DNA of 64,000 nucleotides from Tumebacillus permanentifrigoris. GTDB lineage: Bacteria; Bacillota; Bacilli; Tumebacillales; Tumebacillaceae. How positions within the stretch are numbered: position 1 is the first letter of the stretch; each line of letters starts with the position of its first letter. This document shows, in pieces, positions 44,760 to 53,267 of the stretch. The notes under the pieces were generated by a model, which saw nothing but the letters and a program-made list of their open reading frames with translations, was not told the origin of the DNA and did no database searches. Both the position numbers and the translations under genes were made by a program. The stretch spans positions 124,001 through 188,000 of the forward strand of contig NZ_QGGL01000006.1 in NCBI RefSeq assembly GCF_003148565.1, written 5' to 3'.

Positions 44760-45164
44760 ATGAAACGAGAGGGACGGGTGTTAGTGCTCGCCTGCGAGTG
44801 GACCCGCTGTGTAGAAGCAACGGCACAGGAGTATCACCGCAGAGGCTGGGATGTGCATGTGATCGCATCGGGATGTGACGGGGAATCAAGTGTGGAAATC
44901 CAGAGGGGTTTGCAGCTACATGGTGTCGAGGTTCCAGAGGGAGACCTCGCATCGGTGGCGGGGAGCGCGATCTTGAACATTCGGTTGGCGGCGATGGGAA
45001 GTCGCGTGCTGGCCACATATGGAAGTTTCGAACTGCTGGTGGCGCATGACGAGCAGGTGGCAGACGGCACGGCCCTACTTGCAGAAAAGGCGCGTCTGCC
45101 CATCTGCATGCCTACGCGTGTACCGCAGCAGAGACCATTGTCACCTATGGAGGTAAATAGATGA
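44760..45164 (+). CDS. Short glycosyltransferase-like Rossmann protein
   Basis: 134 residues. VLVLACEWTRCVEATAQEYHRRGWDVHVIAS and FELLVAHDEQVADGTALL resemble the N-terminal half of GT4/GT-B glycosyltransferases, but the donor-binding C-terminal domain is absent and the reading frame ends normally, so it is either a truncated remnant or a stand-alone acceptor-like domain. ATG 44760 follows GGGGAGAGGGGTGGG. Its stop overlaps the start of the nucleotidyltransferase gene (ATGA), which implies coupled expression. Confidence 0.5.
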   Translation: MKREGRVLVLACEWTRCVEATAQEYHRRGWDVHVIASGCDGESSVEIQRGLQLHGVEVPEGDLASVAGSAILNIRLAAMGSRVLATYGSFELLVAHDEQVADGTALLAEKARLPICMPTRVPQQRPLSPMEVNR

Positions 45165-47584
45165 AAGCTGTGATCTTGGCCGGTGGTAAGGGTAGCAGAC
45201 TTCGCCCGCTGACGTGCAACAAACCGAAACCGATGGTGCCCTTGCTGGGACGGCCTTGCATGGCGTACACCCTCGACTTGTTGCGCCGAACGGGCATTCA
45301 GGAGATCGGTGTGACGTTGCAATACATGCCGGATGTGATCCGCAATTACTTTGGCGACGGACATGAGCATGGGGTGCGCATGCGTTATTTTGAGGAGACA
45401 TCGCCGCTCGGCACGGCCGGTTCGGTCAAAAACGCCGCGTCGTTTCTCGACGAGACGTTCATCGTGATCTCAGGTGATGCGATGACCGACTTTCACTTGG
45501 CGGACGCGATCCGCTTCCACAAACAAAAAGGCAGTTTGGCCACGATCGTCTTGACCCGTGTCGAGACACCGCTGGAGTACGGGGTCGCGATCACAGAACC
45601 GGATGGGCGCATCCTGCGCTTTTTAGAAAAGCCGTCTTGGGGTGAAGTTTTCAGCGATACGGTGAACACGGGCATCTATATTTTTGAACGGGAGATTTTG
45701 GACTTCATTCCGGACGATCAGGAATTTGATTTCAGCAAGGACTTGTTCCCGCATCTGATGAACAACGGACATGATCTCTACGGCTATGTCGCGGACGGTT
45801 ACTGGTCGGATATCGGAAACTTGGCACAGTACCGCCAGACCCAATTTGACATGCTGGAGGGGCGTGTGAACGTGGACATCCACGGACAGCGCGTCGCCCC
45901 GCGCGTGTGGATCGGCCAAGGTGTGCGGATGGCAGATGATGTGGTGTTGGAAGAGCCTTGCTACATCGGGCGGGAGACGGTGATCGGAGAAGGCGTACAG
46001 ATCGGACCCTACTCTGTGATCGGTGTGGGCAACGTCCTGCGCGCAGGATCATCGCTCAAACGCACCGTGATCTGGGATCACAACTACGTCGGAGAAGGCG
46101 TAGAATTGCGCGGGGCGACGCTCTGCAGCACGACCAGCATCGAATCACACGCCTCTTGCTTCGAAGGCGCGGTGGTCGGGGATGCCTGTACGATCGGGGC
46201 GAAGGCGGTCGTCAAACCACAGGTGAAGATCTGGCCGGAAAAGCGCGTCCAAGAAGGCGCGACCGCGCATACATCGCTGATCTGGGGCGAGAAGTTGGAG
46301 AAGCATCTGTTCGGGACGCTGGGCGTGCAAGGCATCTGCAACGTCGACATGACGCCCGATTTCGCGGGCAAGCTGGCTTCGGCGTATGGGGCGACGCTGC
46401 CGTATGGCGCACGCATTGCGATCTCCTGTGACGATGATCGCTTCGCTTGCTTGATCAAGCGGGCCTTTGCCGCCGGTCTGCACAGCGCAGGGGTACACAC
46501 GGTGGACGGAGGATCGATCACCACGCCGATGTTGCGCTATGCGGTGCGCATGCGCGAGACGCAGGGCGGCGTGCATGTGCGGCGCATCGGTGATCCAGGT
46601 GATGATCGCCTGTTGATCGAGTTTGTCGACGCGCTGGGGTTGAATCTTGAAAAAGGCGTCGAGCGCAAAATCGAGAACGCCTATTACCAAGAGGACTTCC
46701 GCCGTGCCAATTCTCGACACATCGGGCAGGGGGAGCTCTACAGCTACATGCGCGAGGAGTATGTCGCGGATCTGCTCCGCCAAGTCGAGTGCGAGAGGAT
46801 CAAGCGCGAGCGATTCCGTCTCGTCGTGCAGTACGACTCCTCTTCGCTCGGAGATGTCGTGCCCGAGCTGTTGGAGGAGTTGGGCTGTACGGTACAAGTG
46901 TTGGAGACGCACACATCAGCCAAAGGGGAACTGCAAGCGATGGTGGCGAGCGGGCAGTATCAATTCGGCGTGCGAGTCGACGGCAACGGCGAGCGCATCG
47001 CATTGGTCACCGAAAAAGGAACGATGATCGAAGACGATCTGCTGCTGGCCTTGCAAGTGCTGGTCCACTTTACTTCCGGTCGTCCGCAAGTCGCTGTGCC
47101 GGTCACCGCACCGACGATCGTCGAATTGCTGGCCGAGCAGTTTGGAGGATCGGTCGTGCGCACCAAAGCGAATCCGCGCTCGCTGATGGAGCCGATGCAG
47201 GAGGAGCCGTTCCCGATGTTGTTCGACGCGCTCTACACCCTCGTGCGCGTGATGGGGGCGATGGCGAAAAGCGGTCTGTCGCTCTCCGATCTGCTGGAGG
47301 GCATCCCACACTTCCACATCCTGCGCTGTGAAGTGCCTTGCCCGTGGGAGGAGAAGGGCAAGGTGATGCGACTCTTAATCGAAGAAACCAAAGGCGAGAC
47401 GGTCGAGTTGCTGGACGGGATCAAAGTGTTCACCGAAGGCGGGTGGACGTTGATCCTGCCCGACTCAGACGGTCCGCTGTTCCAAGTCTATGCCCAAGGG
47501 ACGACCAAGCAACTTGCGGAGGAGTTGGCGAATGTGTTTGCTGACAAGATCCGCGACTACCAGAACACGGCGATCGGAAACTAA
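45161..47584 (+). CDS. Sugar-1-phosphate nucleotidyltransferase fused to a degenerate phosphomannomutase domain
   Basis: 807 residues. Residues 1-230 are a nucleotidyltransferase with the signature AVILAGGKGSRLRPLT and metal Asp in VISGDAMTDF; about 250-360 is a left-handed beta-helix of hexapeptide repeats; about 380-807 is a phosphohexomutase-like part. The mutase serine loop (T-A-S-H-N-P) is not seen (RRIGDPGDDRLLIEF at the equivalent place) and the D-G-D-x-D-R metal loop is DGNGER, so the mutase half is probably inactive or regulatory. The family is often called mannose-1-phosphate guanylyltransferase; GDP-mannose or another NDP-sugar is the likely product. It overlaps the preceding gene by four bases. 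Confidence 0.82.
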   Translation: MKAVILAGGKGSRLRPLTCNKPKPMVPLLGRPCMAYTLDLLRRTGIQEIGVTLQYMPDVIRNYFGDGHEHGVRMRYFEETSPLGTAGSVKNAASFLDETFIVISGDAMTDFHLADAIRFHKQKGSLATIVLTRVETPLEYGVAITEPDGRILRFLEKPSWGEVFSDTVNTGIYIFEREILDFIPDDQEFDFSKDLFPHLMNNGHDLYGYVADGYWSDIGNLAQYRQTQFDMLEGRVNVDIHGQRVAPRVWIGQGVRMADDVVLEEPCYIGRETVIGEGVQIGPYSVIGVGNVLRAGSSLKRTVIWDHNYVGEGVELRGATLCSTTSIESHASCFEGAVVGDACTIGAKAVVKPQVKIWPEKRVQEGATAHTSLIWGEKLEKHLFGTLGVQGICNVDMTPDFAGKLASAYGATLPYGARIAISCDDDRFACLIKRAFAAGLHSAGVHTVDGGSITTPMLRYAVRMRETQGGVHVRRIGDPGDDRLLIEFVDALGLNLEKGVERKIENAYYQEDFRRANSRHIGQGELYSYMREEYVADLLRQVECERIKRERFRLVVQYDSSSLGDVVPELLEELGCTVQVLETHTSAKGELQAMVASGQYQFGVRVDGNGERIALVTEKGTMIEDDLLLALQVLVHFTSGRPQVAVPVTAPTIVELLAEQFGGSVVRTKANPRSLMEPMQEEPFPMLFDALYTLVRVMGAMAKSGLSLSDLLEGIPHFHILRCEVPCPWEEKGKVMRLLIEETKGETVELLDGIKVFTEGGWTLILPDSDGPLFQVYAQGTTKQLAEELANVFADKIRDYQNTAIGN

Positions 47585-47622
47585 AAAAGCGTACACCGCA
47601 GTTGCTGCGGTGTACGCTTTTT
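47584..47622. terminator. Terminator between the nucleotidyltransferase and SLH genes
   Basis: AAAAAAGCGTACACCGCAgttgcTGCGGTGTACGCTTTTT, an 11-bp or longer stem shared by convergent genes. Confidence 0.9.
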
Positions 47623-47639
47623 GCCTGATTGCGTTTTCC

Positions 47640-49844
47640 TTACTTGTAGTAGGGCATCGGGGTGTTGTACGACTGGATCTTGAGCAGTGCTGTGCAGGTC
47701 TCTGCGAGCGTGACGTTGCCGTGCGGGGCGAAGCGGTCGTAGGAACCGCGCATGACGCCGAGGCCGTTCAGGATCGCAACAGAACCCTTGGCCCACGTGG
47801 AGACTTGGTCACCATCCGAATAGGGGAGGGTAAAAATCTCGCTGTGCTTGGCCAACTCTTCATGGCCGAGGACACGGGTGAGGATCGTCGCCACTTCTTG
47901 GCGCGAGATCTTGGCTGCCGGGCGGAACTTGGAGTCCGGGGCAATCCAGCCGCGGAGCACGGCGGTCTCGATGGCGCTGTAGTATTTGGAGTCGGTCGGG
48001 ACGTCCTCGAACGTCGGCATCTCGCTGGGGTTCAGCCCGCCGCGGACGTTGGCCAGCAGATGGATGAACTCGCCACGGGTGATCTCACCGTCCGGATTCG
48101 CTTTGCCGTCCTTCAGCTCAAGCAGGCCGAGGTTTGCAAACTCGGTCAGGGCTTTTTCCGCCCAGTGACCGTTGAGGTCGGATGGCAACGCTGGCGGTTT
48201 TTGTGTGCTCGGGTCGAGGCTGATCCATTCGCCGGTCAACCCGTCGACGTAGTGGGCCGACCGCTCCGTGGCGTCGTTCGGCGCGTAGACCAGCACCGGC
48301 GTGTTGGCGCGGGTGCCGTCCGCCGCGATCGGGAAGTAGTAGGAGAGCCGCACCGGACGGTTTTTCAGGAAGGTGTCTTTGGCTTTGTCCAGCGTGATAG
48401 CTTTGGACGGGTCCGGGTAGACAATCTGGCTCTCCACATCGTTTCCATAATAGGTGTTGCCGTAAAAATTGTTGACGTTGCCTTGCGCATCAAAGACGAT
48501 CTGCAGGCCGTTCGGTGACGGGACGCCATTTTTCAAAAACGAGAAGGCAACGCCCTTCATCGTGGAGCCTGATTGCTTCGGGTTGTCCCCGATGGAGACC
48601 ACGTTGATGAACGCGATCGATCCGGTACGGCCAGAGTAGAGCTTTTTCACCAGTTCCAGCGCTTTGGCTTTGATCGTTTCGTCGCTGACTGGCGAGCTGG
48701 ATGGAGGAGCACTTGTTTCGCTATAGGAGTTGAAGTTCATCAACTCGCCGGTCATCGCATCAAGGGAGACGCGGCCGATGTTCGTTTTGCTTGTCGAGTT
48801 GCGGATGCTGAAGCTCCAGGACTTCGTGCCGTTCTCGCTATAGGTAGCCTCGTCGAGTTCCATGTTCGCTTGCAGCAGAGCGGAGGATTTGATCAGCGCC
48901 TCTGCCTCAACCTGCGTCATCGAGGTGGTGCGTGGGGTTGGTGCGGTCGGTCCCTTTGGATCGAGCGGCGCGATGCTCATCTTGGTCGGTGTGGTGGCCT
49001 TGCCGTAGCGATCGAGCATCTGGCCGGTCTTGGCATCGATCAGCAGCGGGGCGGTGTTGGTGAGGAACATGAAGTTTTCCGTCATCGAGTTGGAATACAC
49101 GAGATTGACGGTCGGCAAGTTGGTCTTGTACGAGAATTGATAGCTCAGATGCAGGTCGAGCGCGTCGGAGTACGCACTTGTCGCGCGCTCCTTCGGCACG
49201 GTGCCTGCCGCTGGGGGGAGCGTCACGTTGGTCCAGTTGCACGTGTACGCGGAGACGGAGCCATCCCCTTGGACGGTGACATTGATCTCATCGTCGAGCA
49301 CGAACACGCCGTCGGCGGTTTTTCGCTCATACGTGAAATTGAAGTATTTGTAGGGAGCCCCGATGCCATCGACATTGCTGGACGTCAGTTCGGTCTCCTT
49401 GAATTCTTGCGGTGCGACTTGTTTGATGAAGTCCTCGGCTTTTTGCTGGGCTTGTTCCTTTGTCAACGCGCTTTCCTCGAGCGGGTCTTTGCTATAGCGG
49501 TTCATGCTGACCAGTTTGCCAGTCGTCGCGTCGAGGATGACATTTGCCCCTGCGTAGGTCTTGCTGTCCTGTTGATTGAAATCCAATTGCCAGCGCGGAC
49601 TGAGTGTGTTGCCCCAATTGTCCTTGGCGCTGGTGCGGTACTCGGAATTGATCAGCGTCCACTTGCTTTCCGGCAAGTTGGCGGCGAGGCGTGCTGTCTG
49701 CACCGCTTGTTCCTTGGTCACAACGGACTGAACGTCCGGCGCTGCCTCCGCATAGGCGGCTGGAGTGTTCAGCCACAGCATCGGACTGCCAAGCAACGTG
49801 CAGGTGAGCAACATGGCCGTGACTTTATGAATCGGGTTTTTCAT
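47640..49844 (-). CDS. Secreted YcdB/YcdC-repeat protein with three SLH domains
   Basis: 734 residues. Signal peptide with cleavage expected after AYA (about residue 32). Residues about 40-560 contain repeated PepSY/YcdB-like modules (WQLDFNQQDSKTYAGANVILDATTGKLVSMN and later WSFSIRNSTSKTNIGRVSLDAMTGELMNFN show the recurring D-A-x-T-G-x-L turn). Three S-layer homology repeats end the protein (LNGHWAEKALTEFANLGL; FEDVPTDSKYYSAIETAVL; DGDQVSTWAKGSVAILNGL), anchoring it to cell-wall polymer. ATG 49844 follows AGGAGGAG. A terminator-like hairpin ends only about 20 bases before the start. Confidence 0.88.
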   Translation of the reverse strand: MKNPIHKVTAMLLTCTLLGSPMLWLNTPAAYAEAAPDVQSVVTKEQAVQTARLAANLPESKWTLINSEYRTSAKDNWGNTLSPRWQLDFNQQDSKTYAGANVILDATTGKLVSMNRYSKDPLEESALTKEQAQQKAEDFIKQVAPQEFKETELTSSNVDGIGAPYKYFNFTYERKTADGVFVLDDEINVTVQGDGSVSAYTCNWTNVTLPPAAGTVPKERATSAYSDALDLHLSYQFSYKTNLPTVNLVYSNSMTENFMFLTNTAPLLIDAKTGQMLDRYGKATTPTKMSIAPLDPKGPTAPTPRTTSMTQVEAEALIKSSALLQANMELDEATYSENGTKSWSFSIRNSTSKTNIGRVSLDAMTGELMNFNSYSETSAPPSSSPVSDETIKAKALELVKKLYSGRTGSIAFINVVSIGDNPKQSGSTMKGVAFSFLKNGVPSPNGLQIVFDAQGNVNNFYGNTYYGNDVESQIVYPDPSKAITLDKAKDTFLKNRPVRLSYYFPIAADGTRANTPVLVYAPNDATERSAHYVDGLTGEWISLDPSTQKPPALPSDLNGHWAEKALTEFANLGLLELKDGKANPDGEITRGEFIHLLANVRGGLNPSEMPTFEDVPTDSKYYSAIETAVLRGWIAPDSKFRPAAKISRQEVATILTRVLGHEELAKHSEIFTLPYSDGDQVSTWAKGSVAILNGLGVMRGSYDRFAPHGNVTLAETCTALLKIQSYNTPMPYYK

Positions 49845-49865
49845 GAACGAAACTCCTCCTAAGGC

Positions 49866-49904
49866 AATAAAAAATGGACTCTTCTAGTAGTTAGACGAGT
49901 CCAT
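49866..49904 (-). terminator. Terminator/attenuator just upstream of the SLH gene
   Basis: Minus strand: ATGGACTC (49904-49897) pairs with GAGTCCAT (49881-49874), then TTTTTATT. It lies between the XRE-TPR gene and the SLH gene, leaving no room for a promoter after it. Confidence 0.7.
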
Positions 49905-49954
49905 CTGGAAAATCGTTACACTTATTATCAAAAAATTCCTAATTGAGGGTGATT

Positions 49955-51241
49955 TTAAAGAATGATGCCGCGATCTTTCAGGTTTTCGGTCAGTGCTTTT
50001 TTCATCTCTTGGAGGCAATCGTTGGCGCGTTTGAAGTCTCCGAGTTTCTGATAGAGGTCACCGAGCAGGGAGTGGGTCTCCGCCAGTTCGCTCAAGAGGT
50101 TGAATTCACGGAAGAGGTCGCAGGCGCGTTCCATATGGCGCACCGCTTCCTCCGTATGGCCAAGTTCGTCGTGTGCCACCGCCAGCGTGCGCAGCACGGG
50201 AGCCACTTCGCGGCTATCAGGCGGCAAGTTGGACAGCGCCATGTCGCAGGCATCCAGACAGGCTTGGAATTGCTTCTCGCGCAGGTGGAGACGGGCGATC
50301 TCGCCGTGGACGGAAGCGGCGTCTGTCGGATAGTTGTGGCGGGAGTACTCGTCTACACAGGCGGCAAACAGTTGCATCGCTTCCTCGACCAGCCCTTCCT
50401 CACCCTTGAGAATGCCATAGTTGCGTTTGACGTCGATGGCGAGTTTCATGTTCTTGAGCGACTCAAAAATCGCGATGGCATACTGCGAGTACTCGGACGC
50501 TTTTTCAAATTCCTGAATTTTCTTGTAGCTCAGACCAAGGCCCAAGTACGTGAAACCGATCTGCTCGAAGTGGTTGCTCTTCGAGAGGAATTTGTAGGCG
50601 GTATCGTAATAGTGCAACGCGTCCTTGAATTCGCCAAGCTGGTAATGGATGGTGCCGAGGTTGGTCAGAATCTGAGACTGCAAGTACGGTTCGCTGTGCG
50701 GAAGTTCATCGAACAATTCATAGGCCTTGCGCCAATGGTAGATCGCACGATGGTACTTCTGGCGCTTCTGCTCGATGACCCCGAGCTTGTTCAAGGCGGT
50801 GAGCAGCGCTGGATAGTTAAATTTCTGCTTGGCGATCTCCAGCACTTCTTCGAACTCGGTGATCGCAGGTTCATAATTCCCCGTGTAGAGGAAGCACTCC
50901 CCGAGATCCGATTTGACATCGATCAAGTTCAGGTTCGGAGAAGGCTTTTCCAGCAACGATTCCAACAGACCGATCGCGCGCTCGTAATTGCGCGAGGACA
51001 GCAGCGCTTTTGCGACTTTGTGTGCGCTGGTCTGTTCCAATTGCGTCTGGATATCTGCCAAAAAGTGTTCCAACGGGGTCTCCAGCTTTTCAGCGATCGC
51101 TTCGAGCACTTTATAAGACGGGTTGGCCTTGTCCGATTCAATTTGGGAAATCATACTTGGCGTGACAAGACCAGAACCTAGGTCACTTTGGGTAAGCCCC
51201 TTAGCTACACGGAGTTCGCGGATTTTTTGACCGAGAGACAT
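49955..51241 (-). CDS. XRE-family regulator with TPR repeats (RRNPP-like)
   Basis: 428 residues. N-terminal helix-turn-helix (about 5-60; IRELRVAKGLTQSDLGSGLVTPSMISQIE), then tetratricopeptide-type helical repeats to the C-terminus (YERAIGLLESLLE, YEPAITEFEEVLEIA, YHRAIYHWRKAYELF, FKDALHYYDTAYKFL, FEKASEYSQYAIAIF, TEEAVRHMERACDLF, FKRANDCLQEMKKAL). This architecture is that of PlcR/NprR/Rgg-type regulators that bind short peptides. No obvious pheromone gene is adjacent, so a peptide ligand is inference. ATG 51241 follows GGAGGAAT. The downstream SLH gene is a plausible target or partner. Confidence 0.8.
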   Translation of the reverse strand: MSLGQKIRELRVAKGLTQSDLGSGLVTPSMISQIESDKANPSYKVLEAIAEKLETPLEHFLADIQTQLEQTSAHKVAKALLSSRNYERAIGLLESLLEKPSPNLNLIDVKSDLGECFLYTGNYEPAITEFEEVLEIAKQKFNYPALLTALNKLGVIEQKRQKYHRAIYHWRKAYELFDELPHSEPYLQSQILTNLGTIHYQLGEFKDALHYYDTAYKFLSKSNHFEQIGFTYLGLGLSYKKIQEFEKASEYSQYAIAIFESLKNMKLAIDVKRNYGILKGEEGLVEEAMQLFAACVDEYSRHNYPTDAASVHGEIARLHLREKQFQACLDACDMALSNLPPDSREVAPVLRTLAVAHDELGHTEEAVRHMERACDLFREFNLLSELAETHSLLGDLYQKLGDFKRANDCLQEMKKALTENLKDRGIIL

Positions 51242-51414
51242 TAATATTCCTCCAAATTTAGACGATTTCTAGACAACATTTTACTACTTTAGGATAAGAG
51301 AATAAAGGGCAAATGAACATTTTGTTGAAATTTTTTATAATATAAGTCAAATGGAACGCTAATTAAGCTTAAATTCTTCCGGTTAGGTGGGATAGGGATA
51401 ATCTGTCAGATAGT

Positions 51415-51438
51415 AAAAAACCCGATAGGCATCGGGTT
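51415..51438 (-). terminator. Terminator after the PIG-L gene
   Basis: Minus strand AACCCGAT-gcct-ATCGGGTTTTTT. Confidence 0.85.
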
Positions 51439-51448
51439 TAGGAACGAT

Positions 51449-52804
51449 TTACGGGGCAGAGAGGTGGAATCGTCGCCATGCGGTGCTGTCTGAACGGCGG
51501 CCGCGACTGTAAATTTCCGCACCGATCATCACTGTCTCGGTCTCCTGAAACAACGAGCGAGGCAGGGTGCAGATCGCCAGATCCCCGCGATAGGACCAGC
51601 TGGCATGTAAGCGGGTTAAGCGCTGCTTATTTTGATTGCTTATCTCGAGGATCGTCTTGCCGATCGGTGCTTGCGGGAGGCGCAGATGCAGTTGGAACTC
51701 GTCCTCCGGGCGGACTGGCTCGGCCGTTTGGATCGCGATCTGCACGCTGTCGCTTTGCACGACGGCACGGATCTCGCGGATGTCGGTGGAGCGAGGATGC
51801 AGGGGCGCTTGCTGGTCGCCACGGTCATCGAGTTCCACCGTGGTCAGTTTCTGACGTGGGATCGTCGGCACCGCATAGGTGCTGAGCAGATCGTTGGTGC
51901 GCACGAACGATTCCAGCAGGTTTTTCATCATCGAGATCTGTGAGCGGTGTGCGAGGATCGCCGCGTGCTTGTCGGCCTGTACCTGCTGATTCAGGGGCAG
52001 GGACAACCACGCGACACCGATGTCTTGCAAGCGCGCTGGATGGGTCAACGGTGCGTCCGGGCGATAGTGGCGCGGGTCGGGGAATTCCGGGTAGTGGATG
52101 AGATAATTCCATTCGCGAGGCTTTTCCTCGTAGTTTGTCAGCGCAAACTGCGTGAAGGCGGAGGTCGCCCAGTGGTCGCGATGCACGTCGTGCGGGTCGG
52201 GATAGAGCACATCGGTGGGTCGAAATTCGCGGATCACTTCGCCTAGGTCCTCCACGACCGATTGCCCACAGTAGGGCGCCTGCGGGTGGTAGGCGTTGGC
52301 ATACGGCACCTTGGTGGAACCGTTCACCGCTTGGAAGGGTTGGTTAGGATTCCAGTATTTCAACCACAAGCGGTGCAACCCCGCATCTGGATAGCCCAAA
52401 AACGTCACATCCTGCTGGTGCAGGCCGAGCCGTTCCACCGCTTGTAACTCCTCCTGTTGTCGCAAGGTGCCGAGGCGGAGCATGTCAGCAGGGCTCGGGT
52501 GATTCACGCCATATTGTTTGACCGCAGCCCCACGAAATCCATCGCCGTTGGTCATCACCACGACCCGGACCGTCCCGCCGCTGGAAAGTGTGGAGGAGAT
52601 CATCGCCATCCCGGCGAGCGATTCGTCGTCCGGGTGTGGTGCGATCACGAGCAAGCGCTTCGGCGGTGACTGGCGGAATACCTGAGAGGCATCGATGAGG
52701 GCGGGAACCAACGGTTTGGTGGTCCCCGTCTCGGGGACGAGCAGTAGAGTTCCAATTAGCCACGTGAGGGCGAGTCGCCCGAACCATCTCTTGTGTCCCT
52801 GCAC
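51449..52804 (-). CDS. PIG-L family deacetylase, exported or membrane-anchored
   Basis: 451 residues. A basic N-terminus and one hydrophobic segment (about 10-24) form a signal anchor. The LmbE/PIG-L fold follows: LLVIAPHPDDESLAGMA (zinc ligands H, D, D near residue 57) and HDVHRDHWATSAF (about 205-217). Usual substrates are N-acetylglucosamine derivatives. The last 120 residues form an extra beta-rich domain (VQIAIQTAEPVRPEDEFQLHL) of unknown role. GTG 52804 follows GGAGGGATGGAG; the frame extends further upstream over the divergent gene without a ribosome binding site. Confidence 0.82.
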   Translation of the reverse strand: MQGHKRWFGRLALTWLIGTLLLVPETGTTKPLVPALIDASQVFRQSPPKRLLVIAPHPDDESLAGMAMISSTLSSGGTVRVVVMTNGDGFRGAAVKQYGVNHPSPADMLRLGTLRQQEELQAVERLGLHQQDVTFLGYPDAGLHRLWLKYWNPNQPFQAVNGSTKVPYANAYHPQAPYCGQSVVEDLGEVIREFRPTDVLYPDPHDVHRDHWATSAFTQFALTNYEEKPREWNYLIHYPEFPDPRHYRPDAPLTHPARLQDIGVAWLSLPLNQQVQADKHAAILAHRSQISMMKNLLESFVRTNDLLSTYAVPTIPRQKLTTVELDDRGDQQAPLHPRSTDIREIRAVVQSDSVQIAIQTAEPVRPEDEFQLHLRLPQAPIGKTILEISNQNKQRLTRLHASWSYRGDLAICTLPRSLFQETETVMIGAEIYSRGRRSDSTAWRRFHLSAP

Positions 52805-52916
52805 GGCTCCATCCCTCCTGTCTTGTATCCCGTAGGTTTTGAAAAAGCGCTCCCGCTTATTCCCGTAGTAGTCAGGACACGATGCGGATAGACTACGGAC
52901 AGGAGGTGAGCCATCT

Positions 52917-53204
52917 ATGACAGAGCAAAACGCAAGGGAGAACAAGCTGCGCAAGGTCGACAGCGACTCGCTGGATGCACCGTGGCGCAACACGGTGCTC
53001 GAGAATTGGAGCACTGATGTCGACCCGCACATCATGTCCGGCGACAAGTACGTCGACAACGACCATGATCTCGGAACCACCCGTCGAGAGAACATGCAAT
53101 TGCTGGCTGGGGAGCGCAACCCGGTCATGGCTCCGTTTATGCACCCCACACACGACACCTCGATGAACAACGACGAGGACGAGTATTTTTACGGGGATGA
53201 CTAA
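52917..53204 (+). CDS. Small acidic protein of unknown function, divergent from the PIG-L gene
   Basis: 95 residues, hydrophilic, with a basic N-terminus (RENKLRKVDSDSLDAPWRN) and an acidic end (NNDEDEYFYGDD). No signal peptide or membrane helix and no family recognised. ATG 52917 follows ACAGGAGGTGAG, a very strong ribosome binding site, which supports it being a real gene. It has its own terminator. Confidence 0.6.
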   Translation: MTEQNARENKLRKVDSDSLDAPWRNTVLENWSTDVDPHIMSGDKYVDNDHDLGTTRRENMQLLAGERNPVMAPFMHPTHDTSMNNDEDEYFYGDD

Positions 53205-53221
53205 GCACCACCTCTTGTCAC

Positions 53222-53261
53222 AAAAAACAGCCGCGCGATCTCGTCGCGTGGCTGTTTTTTT
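53222..53261. terminator. Terminator between the small acidic gene and the M23 gene
   Basis: AAAAAACAGCCgCGCGATctcgtCGCGtGGCTGTTTTTTT, serving both convergent genes. Confidence 0.88.
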
Positions 53262-53267
53262 GCTGAC

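Noticed and set aside
48573-49862. 429-codon plus-strand frame opposite the SLH protein gene
   Set aside because: Antisense shadow; the minus-strand protein has a signal peptide, YcdB-like modules and SLH repeats.
51319-51351. Ten-codon frame MNILLKFFII as a possible pheromone for the XRE-TPR regulator
   Set aside because: Weak ribosome binding site, no export signal or processed C-terminal peptide, and AT-rich sequence makes such frames likely by chance.
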